Below the pieces are notes generated by a model. That model saw only the letters and a program-made list of their open reading frames with translations. It ran no database searches and was not told the DNA's origin. Shown piece after piece: positions 1 to 11,100 of a stretch of DNA of 64,000 nucleotides. Numbering within the stretch: position 1 is the stretch's first letter; each line of letters opens with the position of its first letter. Position numbers and translations under genes: made by a program. Origin of the DNA: Alentia gelatinosa (lineage: Eukaryota > Annelida > Polychaeta > Phyllodocida > Polynoidae). The stretch lies in the NCBI GenBank assembly GCA_950022655.1, contig OX465584.1, positions 53,710,789 to 53,774,788 on the forward strand, given 5' to 3'.

Positions 1-809
1 AAACAATTTATACTCTTCATTGAATTTATCTATTGAATTTTTTCCCCAGCAAGATTTCACTCTTTTCATTTCAGCAGGTGGCGCCATAGTGATTAACAAT
101 TAGAATATATACATTTCAAAAATACAGGTAAGCTTAAGGTGACCGTTCAACTATTTATATCAACAGATCAGTATGTCGAATTAGTTAGGATTAACTGATA
201 AAGGCCAAGAATGTATTTTTTTGATACTGTTATATATACCCGTGGCTGGATCTCCTATATATACCGCCAGCTCCTACCCATGTCATATTTATGGCCGTTC
301 ATCACACTGTGACGTACGAGATATGTGATCACGTGACTGGGTAAAATCTTTAGGTATATAAATACGAAATCAACCTGTCTTCATATGTCGAAATACAAGG
401 TTAACTCATTAATCAGGTATATCTGACCAATAGTTTCACCGCATATTTTTGACGTATGAAGACAGTGCCAGTTTCTGTATAATACTAAAGCCGTTAATGC
501 GTAACGTTATGAATTCCACGTTATGATGGCCCCTTAATGACAGCTTCATCGTAACATGAGGTTAACTGAATGTATTACATCCACGCTCGTCCTTCTTACA
601 GTAATAAACATCTGTGTCCTGCATTGAATTTGTTAAGGATTCTGAATCATTTACGACTTTCTTTTCAGATGGTGGAAAACACAAAACAAACCAAAAAGAG
701 AATATTCTCACCCAATTTCAGTTAGTAATTTACCGGCAGTATCAACATTACATAAAATAGAATTAATTTTCTTCTGAAAAGTTAAGATATCATTGACTAC
801 GTCGCGAAA
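1..809. other. Upstream intergenic DNA, nothing recognised
   Basis: AT-rich sequence with no convincing coding exon, RNA gene or inverted repeat that I could recognise. Confidence 0.5.
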
Positions 810-1148
810 ATGTGTCATAAAACAGTGGAAGGAATATGTTTCATCTCCCCACGTTTCGTGTGGATGAAAAGGATAGATTTCAAAGTAATTGATAGTCGAT
901 TACCCGAGTATTTGATTGATGTTACTACTTGCCAAGGACTCCCTTTATCCTTGAGAACAGAATGTAGTGCTCTCGGTGAGTGGGAACAAGACATTTTAAC
1001 AATCAGCTCAAGACAGGAATCGGAAATAGAAGAAACCCACCCGCCCACACTTAAACCTAAACTTTACAAACTATATGCTGATCATAAATCCACTAGTAAA
1101 AGCAGATTTGAGTATAAACAAAGAAAAAAAGAATAACAGGTCCGAGTA

Positions 1149-1431
1149 TTTATCCTACCCCTAATAAAAAAACTCCATAGGCTTAACATGGGATTTGTTT
1201 ATATCACGGGTAGTGACATAAAGTGTTGTTTATGCCACTACTTTCTGATACTGAAAAAATATGGAAACGGGGTAGGATAAAATCTAGACGCCACTCGTCT
1301 AAGTTTGAGCTTATTCATGCCACCCATTTTGTTGGCTCCGTAATGTCACTCGTCTTCGACTCGTGAAATTATGGAGCCAACAAAATGGGTGGCATAAATA
1401 AACTCAGACTCAAACTCGTGACGTCTCTTGT
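1149..1431. mobile_element. Composite foldback element, copy 1 (TTTATCCTACCCC module plus hairpin)
   Basis: A module at 1149-1281 is bounded by TTTATCCTACCCC and its reverse complement. It is followed by a hairpin at about 1300-1420 with a stem holding GTTGGCTCC and its complement, and a loop around CTCGTCTTCGACTCG. It is near identical to 7368-7648. Confidence 0.75.
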
Positions 1432-1439
1432 TAGTCTTT

Positions 1440-1720
1440 ACATAAGAATTTCACTCCCATGGTATTTCAGTCTTCAAGCAAAGGAGGTATTGAAACTCCA
1501 AGCAGAACACGCTCAAATACTCTGTCTATGTTTGGGAGAGGATATAGACTTTCAGCGTGCTGCAAAGACTAGACATATCCCTTCTCTATCTGTGGGCCAA
1601 CACTATGATATTGGCTGGGTGCAGAGGGCCACTATCTTGATGTCAGATGTGTGCCCAGCTGACTATGACCAATTACCACAGATTGAAATTTCTTATTGAT
1701 ACAATGGTGCGTGACACATT
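1440..1720 (-). repeat. Dispersed repeat related to the right-edge tandem duplication
   Basis: 1565-1680 matches, as reverse complement, the part of 62797-63595 that contains the words for TATCCCTTC, CTATCTGTG, GTGTGCCCAGC and ATGACCAAT. A weaker relative lies at 44680-44790. No protein is recognisable. Confidence 0.5.
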
Positions 1721-1794
1721 TGGACCATCTAAAGGCAGTTGTAGAAGTAGCTGGCTATCAAATGTGTTACTATAGAGGAAACCCATGAAAGTTT

Positions 1795-2066
1795 AGGGTC
1801 TGAGCCCGTATCCCATCGAGTTTGAATCACATATTAATTCACAAGGCGAAGCCGCGTGAATTACTATGTGATTTAAATGAGATGGGATCGAGCTCTGACC
1901 GTAAACTTGAATGGGTTTCTGAATTTATCTCACCCTTAATATTGACTAATCGGGTAACATTTGTGACATTATCCCCCATTGGATATTTTCCCTAAATATC
2001 TAATGGGTGTTGGATACGAGTTCCTAATGTAAAGTCTATGGAGAAAAAATATCTGAGGTGAGATAA
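1795..2066. mobile_element. Composite foldback element (TATCTCACCC type)
   Basis: A hairpin at 1795-1905 has arms around CCCATCGAG and a loop AAGGCGAAGCCGC. It is followed by a module from TTTATCTCACCC (1926) to GGTGAGATAAAG (2056-2067). Its right end abuts the recombinase remnant. Confidence 0.65.
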
Positions 2067-2091
2067 AGCAAATGACCCACGTACTGGATAT

Positions 2092-2521
2092 AACCTGTGG
2101 CATAAGTGGCGGGCCGGGTCAAAGGACCTATCTGATGCTGGGAGCACATTTGACCATCTCAGGAGGCCAAAGATCATCATTAGGCCCACTGCCCAGATGG
2201 CCACCATCCTTGGTGACATGATATCCAGACTATTTGATAGGGTTAATAGCAAGTCCGGTGTCATCATTTCTTTGCGGCCCACTCTACCACCCATGGTCCT
2301 TCTTGCCCCCCCCCCCCCCCCCTCAGTATAAGGTGAAGTTGATAGTTGTCTTTGAGAGGGTCGCGCAACAGCCTCATAATGACTGATACATTGAAGTCTG
2401 CATATTCTTCGCTGGATAGCCTCTCTGTTGTCTTTCTTTTGAGGCCTTCTGATTTCGCCCATGCAGTGAACTCAAAATCGCCCCCTTGTTCCTGGGAATC
2501 TTTGTAGCTTTTGTCCACCAT
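2092..2521 (-). pseudogene. Decayed tyrosine recombinase of a Crypton- or DIRS-like element
   Basis: Two overlapping minus-strand frames form one broken coding region. The upstream frame reads a segment ending PLKDNYQLHLILRG. The other frame continues RRTMGGRVGRKEMMTPDLLL, then a helical core with WAVGLMMIFGLLRWSNVLP and FDPARHL. These are hallmarks of the core-binding and early catalytic region of eukaryotic transposon tyrosine recombinases. The frame break falls at the C-homopolymer near 2308-2324, which encodes the run of Gly. The catalytic C-terminal half is missing; a foldback element lies where it should continue. It is a remnant, not a working gene. The family call rests on motif recall and could be refined by a profile search. 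Confidence 0.6.
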
Positions 2522-2529
2522 GATGATGA

Positions 2530-4140
2530 GCGGCCGGTAAAAGCGTGTACTGCACGCAGGCCCCTGCAGGGATGTGTCCGGTCTCCCTTGTTAGTGGTGT
2601 GGTGGGAGGGGGTTGACCACAGAAGGTCAACCGCTGTGCCCGTTCCCGTCTTTCATTTAAACCATTATATATACTATATACCTCTGAAAAGCACTACCTA
2701 TTATCTAGGTACCATGAGCATTGTATATGGATTCAAATCTATTGTATATGGCCTCAAAGCCATTGTATACAGGAAAATAATCCCTTTGTGATATAGAGGA
2801 AACAATTTGTCTTTATTGATATACCCTTTAATATGTTTAATCTATAGGAGAAGATGATAATAGATACAAGAAACGATGGTTTTGTGGACACGTGGCTCTG
2901 TAAACCACTAGCGGTTGACGTTGTAATACACTTGCTAACGCTCTTGTATTACTACGCGTCACCCTCTCGTGGCTTACAGCCAACTGTCCACAGAAAACAT
3001 CGATTATTGTCAATTCATTCAATACACTGACAAATTAATCTGTAGCAGATCCGTGAACGAAGTGTCATGAAGGAGATAGGAAGAGATAGTGAGTAATGAT
3101 TTTCTCACCATGGATTTTGCTGATAGTACAGTACTGATGACTTTAAGAGATCGAATCACCTTTCCATACCAGTTTTTCTAAAATATTTTCGTTACCTTCA
3201 AATTCAAGGATTTTGGTTGGAATTTTTGTTTAGGGCGCCGGGAAAGTTAAACAAATCAGAGCGAGCCTTACGGACAGCGTATGGCTCAGAACCAATGAAA
3301 ACCGCTGACTCAAGAGAAAGCAGGAGTTGTGGGTGACATAAACCCGAGCCCGACACCTGTTATAGGTAAAATAATTCAAATGCGGATTGAGATTAATCAA
3401 AAATCTACATATTTTGATCGGTACGCCTGAACTAGCCTTTTAGGTTTGTCTTAAGGGTCGATTCCAGCAACAGTATGGATATGCCGTGGTATATCTTGAT
3501 ATGTCTTGTAGTGTCTCACTGTGTCACAATGTGTCGTACCTCACTTGTCTCAAAACGTAGGCGAGTGGTGTTGGGTGTATATTTTGGTGCTCCACCACCG
3601 CGACACCTCAAGACACATCGCGACAAATGGGCACGAGATGATTCAATCATAGCCCGATCTAGCAAGACAACCAAATTGGGCCGAATCTTGCTACATCCTG
3701 TGTGTTGGTGAAATCGGTCATTAAATCAAACACGCTGGATCTATTTACGATCGGGGAGCATTGTGAACCTCATCACTCTCATCTTATCATTGTTTCATAT
3801 TCAACCTGTACAAATTCTATAGTAGAAGAACTGTTTCATGTAATTACAATCCAACTATCCTGTTATTATAATAAGAAACCTGAAAATCTGCCATGCAGAG
3901 GCCCCTTTGTACCCCCTTACAGTACTAATTAAAAAAAAAATACTATCTTCGTTCATAGGATTTTAAACAGACCCCTTGGATCGGCTTATATTGCATGTCC
4001 TGTTTGAAAACCTACATTGTTTATACCTGTTTTGTAACCTTTCCTGTAACAACCCTGTTTAATATGGAGATACAAAATTGTACAGATGCACTAGCATAAC
4101 GATACTAGTTTATATCAGTGCCATGTTGAAACGGCTTCGT
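2530..4140. other. Intergenic DNA with dispersed repeats
   Basis: 2690-3010 holds a repeat with words such as TATATGGATTCAAAT, GCCTCAAAGCCATTGTA and ACGATGGTTTTGTGGACA. Relatives lie at 8985-9215, 13985-14120, 29400-29710 and 42600-42730. The remainder shows nothing I recognise. Confidence 0.5.
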
Positions 4141-4144
4141 TGTT

Positions 4145-4362
4145 AAAGGGGGTACTCCACTAGGCCGATTTCTCACCCCGATCAATAGTTCCTGGGCCTT
4201 TGAGAGGTAGGTCATATATTGCAATATATTCAATTCTGATGATATTAATAGTTTAATAAATGACCATTATTAAAGACTTGAGAAACTCTAGAGCATCCGA
4301 TAATAATCGATGAGTGTCTGGTTACCAAATCGGCGACCGCCGGTCCAGTGGAGCACCCCCTT
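4145..4362. mobile_element. MITE with AGGGGGTACTCCACTAGGCCG-type inverted ends
   Basis: The left end AGGGGG-ACTCCACT and right end AGTGGAGCACCCCC are inverted repeats, flanked by TTAA on both sides. This suggests a piggyBac-type target. Partial relatives occur near 48496-48690 and 58770. Confidence 0.6.
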
Positions 4363-4737
4363 AACACTAATTAAACCAATTATGCTGTGGTATTTATCTA
4401 TCATCTTATATGACAGTTGAGGAGTGACACATTGTCATTCTGCACCTAGAATCCGATACCTGGTTTCGATTTAATGATGTGTTAGCTTGATATATGTTAT
4501 CGCAGGAAGGGGTGGATTTGAATCAATAGATTAGAGGTGTATAATCCAATCCATCTGGTACCCATTAGAGCACGGATCCTACCTGACAAGGGACATTAGC
4601 TGAACCACTAAATACGTGTATTCTATTAGTATGTCTTCACGAGAGACAAAGGTTACTGCATCTAAGTATAGGAGAAACTAAAGAAAACACAAAGAATGAT
4701 AACACTGAATACTAAGTGAAAACTCAATAAACTATCA

Positions 4738-4960
4738 GGAGCCGTTGAATAATCTAGGATCTTACGTAAAGACACTTGTCCGTACCTTTGCACAAGGGTT
4801 ATCGTTTGATAAAATTTAAGTTTGTTTGCTAAGACAGTATCAGACATCAATAAGGTCGTCCATAAGTGTTGAATAAAATTGACCCACATCGTCCCTGGCT
4901 GTCTATGGCATACAGAAAGAGGGTCTTTCTGTAGGAACCTCGATTATTCAACGGGGCCCA
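4738..4960. mobile_element. MITE with GTTGAATAATC inverted ends
   Basis: GCCGTTGAATAATCTAGGATC at the left is matched by GATTATTCAACGGGGC at the right. Related words occur at 30465 and 51725. Confidence 0.5.
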
Positions 4961-5426
4961 GAATCGTACCCTTGGTAAATCAAGGTAAATATGTAGAGTT
5001 TACGCTTTTTTTGTACTATGTCATGTTCTGTTCGAACTTTTTGGATTATACACGGAAGAACAGCAAAATGACTAGCGGCGATTATATATATCCAAACGTT
5101 TCTATTGATCCAAAAGGAAATATATAAAATCGAAAATCTTAAAAATTCATCTAAACGTAGCTGGTGGTGGAGCCTAACTACGATCTGATGTCGACTGACC
5201 GTGTCTGAAAGATTTGTAAAGATTCATATCGCTATACGATATTCTTCAATTTATTCCGAGGAGAACAAAATATTTCCAATATTCTCTCAGTTAAAATCCA
5301 TTCTAGGAATGAACTTTGCTTTTGCGTCCATACAATGCTTTTCTGATTTCAAATCTGTCGGTTGCAATAATGAAATATTTGGGCAACTCAAGATAAGAGC
5401 GTTTAAAAAAAAAGAGTGAATAAATA

Positions 5427-5587
5427 GGGGCTATCCATAACGTATGTGGCCAGAATTTCTGAAATTTTGGCTCCCCCAACCCCCAACACCAATCTTGTAA
5501 GCAATAGAACAAAGAAGGGGAATACACACAATTTTCAAATTTGTATACACCCCCCCTCCTCAGTACGTACACTTTATGGACAGCCAC
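5427..5587. mobile_element. MITE, GGCCATCCATAAAGTACGT type, copy 1
   Basis: The inverted ends read GGGGCTATCCATAACGTA and TACACTTTATGGACAGCC. The interior is C-rich with GAATTTCTGAAATTTTGG. It is similar along its length to 41404-41585. Confidence 0.7.
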
Positions 5588-6074
5588 AATATGTTTAGGA
5601 TAATATTGTATTTATTGCTTAAGATACCTATAAATTCTGAGCCCAATTATTATATTATATGTAGTTGATATTTGTTTAGATTTTTTATTAACTGTTTTTA
5701 TGTGCAATCGTTTATTCAAATTTAATAATAAAACATGCCCATTTAATCCATATAAAAAAACACATGTTGATATATAGGACACATACACCGTGACATGTGA
5801 ATGACGGGAGTTTTGTCAGATAAGGAGTAAACCAATTACAGGCAACTGGCAACAGCAAACAAGTATGTGCGTGATTTGATGGTATTATAAAACATTGTTG
5901 ATTACCATATACTTTTGAATGTTTTATGCTTGTGTAATAATACTTTTATCAATAATGATATCTCAAAAATATCTATTCTTTCGCACTGTGCTCTCGTTAT
6001 GCAACCACCTCACCAATGCATCCAATTTGGTTTATTCCCAAAGGTGGTCATAATAATGTGAATCTACTGAATAT

Positions 6075-6450
6075 GATTTTACATACATGGATATTCCTTA
6101 CAGATACAGATAAAATGTATGTTTTTTCCTTACAGATATATATGTTCTACATGGACATATATATGTACATTTTTTTATAACTATGCATATATGTTTTTTG
6201 ATACATATTTATAAATGGGTTTTTTTTATACAGATACATACATGGTTTTCTAATCAAATATGTGTTTTCCATGCAGACAAATATATTGAATGCATGTACA
6301 TGCGCATATTCTCCTTTCCATGCAAATACATATGTGTTTTAACTTACACATAAGTTTTTCAAACATATATGTTTTTGCATACATCTTCATATCTGAATTC
6401 CATGCAAATATACATATATATGTTTTCTATACAGATACTTATACATACAT
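6075..6450. repeat. Degenerate tandem repeat, TTTTC-CATGCAGATACATATAT-like
   Basis: About nine loosely repeated units of roughly 40 bp contain CAGATACATA and TATATGTTTT words. It lies about 450 bp before the receptor gene. It is too degenerate to define a unit precisely. Confidence 0.45.
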
Positions 6451-6779
6451 TTACTCTCTTTTCTCGTCTTCTTAATTCCTTATCTGAGGTTCTGTTTTGT
6501 CAGTTCTTCCACTGGAGGCTCCAGTGAGATACATATAACTGTCACCCATGTTCATACATCTATTGACTAGTATACATACGTTATTGCTGTACGTTATTGA
6601 TCAAAACCGACATTCTTATATGCCTCATCCCCTTGGAGGATAACGTAAAGATAATCCTCTGAGTCTTATCTCGTGACAAAGTCAGATCAGGGGGCGTTGT
6701 GAGAAAGTCTCAAGTAGCACCACCTCCTCCTGACACCCCTACATAGCACCTAAATCACACCTCCCGTCCACAGCCACAT

Positions 6780-6920
6780 ACAGGTGGCTTATTTAGGACC
6801 TGGGCCCGTTCGATGTCATCCGCCCCAGTGAGGTTCGGAGGTGGAGTCTGAGAGAAACGGAATCTTCATTCTCCCTGGATATGTGCGTTAGTTAGCATCT
6901 GGACACGGGACTAGTTCATC
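6780..6920 (+). promoter_or_regulatory. Probable core promoter and 5' UTR of the lectin receptor gene
   Basis: This stretch is directly upstream of the signal-peptide ATG. A weak TATA-like TATTTAGG lies near 6790. A four-codon upstream ORF (ATG at 6881, stop at 6893-6895) and an in-frame TAG at 6912-6914 precede the start. I cannot fix the transcription start from sequence. An upstream non-coding exon remains possible. Confidence 0.3.
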
Positions 6921-6960
6921 ATGCCGGGAGCACTTCTTTCCCTGCTCACCATTACTGCAG
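6921..6960 (+). CDS. Exon 1: signal peptide
   Basis: It encodes residues 1-13, [13 protein letters not shown], a short hydrophobic leader that continues into exon 2 (VVSWSDA). The exon ends in phase 1 before donor GTAATT at 6961. The 5' tail of the protein would be cleaved near residue 20. Confidence 0.85.
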
Positions 6961-8027
6961 GTAATTGTACCTTAATTCATTAATTTATTAGTTAATTCAG
7001 AGAGCTATGAGTCTATGATAAGTTTAATTACCGACTATGTTTTAGAAAATAAGATGTATTTCATGTTTGGTGTTAGAGATGCAGTTTATATCGCTATACC
7101 TGTAGCCTAACGGCTATGAAATACTACCTGCTGCTAGGTATGCAGTATGAGTAATGTTCGGGCACACTGTGGCGTATAGTGAATGAGACCGTCGTGAACA
7201 ACTTCGTAATTAGATTAAGTGGCGTTTTCTAGTGTTATTTAGTTATGATAATGAAAAAAAACGTAGCCCTTTGTACCATAAAATACGTCCCTCCGCCTCC
7301 GCGTTTTCTATTTTACAAAATACCCTAAACAGTCATCCCTACAGGTTCAGTAACTACGTCTTCTTATATTATCCTACCCCTAATAAATAACGCCATAGGC
7401 TTAACATGAGATTTGTTTATGTCACGAGTAGTGACATAAAGTGTTGTTTATGCCACTACTTTCTGATACTGAAAAAATATGGAAACGGGGTAGGATAAAA
7501 TCTAGACACCACTCGTTTGAGTTTGAGCTTATTCATGCCACTTATTTTGTTGGCTCCGTAATGTCACTCGTCTTCGACTCGTAAAATTATGGAGCCAACA
7601 AAATGAGTGGCATAAATAAACTAAGACTCAAACTTGTGACGTCTCTTGATATTATCATACACCTATGGCCAAACGTCTATGAAATACCACCCTCTGCTAT
7701 AGATGAAGTATAGATAATACTCGGGTTCACCGAGACGTAGTGAATGTTCGGGCGCACTGTGTATGTACTGTTCTTTGCAAATACATAAATTGATATTTCT
7801 TTGGTGTTTTAGGTGTATAATAATTACGAAATTTAAAAAGTAGTGAGTGAATCCGTAGCAATTCCGTTCTCTGCCTGTTGTCCCATGAAATATGTCCCTC
7901 CGACTTAGTCATCAGGACATATTTCATGGGACAAAAGACGTCGAACGGCCATCCCCTTGGGCTCAGTAACTTTGTTTTCTCTCATTATTGTTCTTTTTTA
8001 ATTTGATTTTTCTTTAGATGAACTTAT

Positions 8028-8101
<74 letters not shown>

Positions 8102-11100
8102 TATAGTTATACATATATGTAGGGTCACTAATGACGCTAAACCACGCCTTAAATCGCAGCACGGGTGATAAACAAAAGTTGTTTCTCTTTTTTCCCCGTT
8201 TTTTGGTAGCAGGCGTTTATTTTATTTTAGTTCACTTTACCTATATACATGTTGTAGTACTACCTTTGTTTTCACAGAACATAGGATAACAAGATGCACA
8301 ATGTGGTCTAGTATATAGCACCACCTATTTGGGAATCTACAACAGTGTTGGTATATGGACATTATCCCTGTGCGCTGATGTCCCACACTTACCGGTCAGT
8401 CCTATGGATTTCGTTCATCACAGTGTGACGAACTCAACATAATTATACTCTCCGTACCAAATGACAATGAAAATTTGGCGAATTTAATCATTTCCAGCTA
8501 TATGATAATAAAGAGATATCGTGGAATTGGCTAACATTGACACCTGTTGTTTTGTGTCGTGGCGTATTTGACAAGCCAAACCACCCTCATTAGTTTCCTG
8601 GCTATTTTCGACGCAAACAACACGGAACAGATTCCATTCAGTCACCCTAATTATGTCTTTCTATAATACATTGCTTCTTTGAAATATTCAGCTGTATATT
8701 TTGGAATTTGTGTAATTTGCGTTTCAACATTGTGAGATTTAATGTAATTGAAGACATTAATCATTTAATTCATCGAAGGCCAGAACTAAGTGAAGCAATG
8801 TGAGAGAAAGAGCGTGATTTGTAATTTTACCCAAATATATGTCATATGTTGACTAAAAATAGCGAAATTTCACCGAGTCACGTGACCACATACAACGTAC
8901 GTCACACTGTGACGTAGGGCCATTGATTCCACATTGGTAGAAGTGGGCAGTATGTAGGAGATATGGCCACAGGTATATAATAATATATTGGGTACAGAAA
9001 AATCGGTCGATTCAGATCCATTGTAGACAGGTGCAAAGCCATTATATAGGAGAAAATAGTCCCTATGTGCTATAGAGCAAAAATATAGTCGCTTTTGATA
9101 TACCATTTACTATGGCAAATCCTGGATCTAATCAATTCGAGAAGATGGATATAATAAATACAACAAACGATGGTTTTATGGACAGGCGGCCCTGCAGACA
9201 ATTCGAGGTTGACGTTGTGGGACACTATATAGTTAGATAGAAACAAAAAGGGTCAAAGATTTTCACATCAGCATTACGCAATACAGCAAAACTGACCGAC
9301 TTTCAGTACCACCCACAAAATGTCTCCATGCTGAATTAATCGGTGGTTGACTGAAATTGAGTGCAAAATATCAGTCGGGGACCATCATAATATTTATTGA
9401 AAAACAATGTTTTTTTTAACTTCACCGATTATGTGCATCGCTGATATCTCTAGCAGAGCCAGCGACCGACTTTTGTACAGGTTGTATATAATCGGTGGTT
9501 TTTTTTCGTCGGCAGGTGGAAACGCCAGATAAGCAAGGCTGGCTCGCTGCTGCTCCCTCCACCTGGGGGGTGTTTTATTTTCTGCCCGAGGAGTCCTGGG
9601 GCGCCCGGGGAGAGGTCCCAGGACAGTTTGGGTTCGATATTTCAAGGTCTCCCGGGGAAGGAGAGTCTTGGGCCAGATTCTAGGAGGTCTCCTGAAATAT
9701 CGTTTTATTTTCAATCCTGGGGCCAGGAGAGCTCCTGAAAAGTGTCCTGCAGCTCTTCTGGCTGGGGACACGTCTAGGGGTGTCGTGGGTGATTCAAAAT
9801 AACAAATAAAAGCTATTTAATTCATTTGAACTATCGGAAATATATTTATTATGATTTTAATTAAAACTGGAGGTCTCAGATGGAGAATTACTTTGCTATT
9901 TACTTAGATTAACATACATTCATAAATGATGAAATTAGTTCCCAAAAATACCACTATGTGCCACCACCTGCAGTATACACAGCCTCTCTTTCAAGTCTCC
10001 TCAAAAGTCTCCTACAGGTTTATTTTCTCTCAAAGGAGACTTCGGCCGAGGATTTCTCTCCCTCCCAAGGACAGGGTAAATCAAACGAGATTGAGGAGAT
10101 CTCCTCAAAAATATCCTCAATGGAGTTATCCCTCGTGGGGACTCTCCTCCCCCAGGACAGCTGAAAATAAAACAGGGCCCTGGTGTCCATACGATATACT
10201 AAAACCTATACGCCACACATTCATACACTGGCCGCCAGGGCTATACTATGTTGGCTCTGGTCGGGTTAAATCCGTGGCCGCCTTGACTTCTTTCTTCCTC
10301 AAATCACCTATTCAACCAACATACATAATATTTCACCAAAGGTTTATCATCTTCATTCTCCATGATTCCTTTTTTTTTCTTTCTTTTTTAATCAAAGCAA
10401 TATTTTATTAACCTTTCCACATATCCATAAATCATACAATTTGCAATTCTGTAAAATAACATTCCGTGTACTTTTCACATCTTCATCATTCCTTCCCTTA
10501 ATCTATTCATAAATCGATTCCCACTATTATCTTTATTCCCTAAACTTATTCTAAAGGGGTTAAAGGAAAACTGGGCGTACATCCCTTCATAAATCAAATG
10601 CATACATGATGAGAGGCATAATAAACTAGATTTCAAAAGAGGGCGTGCAGAGGTAAAGGTTTTTCAAAGCTTTTACTTCCATAATTTATGGATAACCCCC
10701 TACCAATTAGATAAAATATTATGGCATGTCTTGTGAAATTGTATCACAATATACTACAAATAACCTATTATTTACCAAATTTACTCTTCTCCTTTCATTC
10801 CATCAGAGTTGTGTAAAATACACGGTATTAAGAGAAATGGTGCTTACTGAGATTATAAGTATCGCATTCAAGGTCTTTTGTAACATGAAACACGTTCCGA
10901 CACCGGGGTATGGAGACATATCTATGTTCCAATGGGCCTAGAACAGTACCCCTTCAGGCTCAATCACTATGTTTACTTATTATCATATATATACGGCATA
11001 TAGCCTATGATCCATGGGCGCCGCCATGACGCCCCCCGAGTAGGTGTTCTTCACTAAAGGAGGTGAAAAAGTAGCTGTTCTTCACTAATGGAGGTGCAAA

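Noticed and set aside
810..1136. 108-codon plus-strand frame
   Set aside because: No recognisable domain, no splice sites tying it to other exons, and the opposite strand is also open over much of it.
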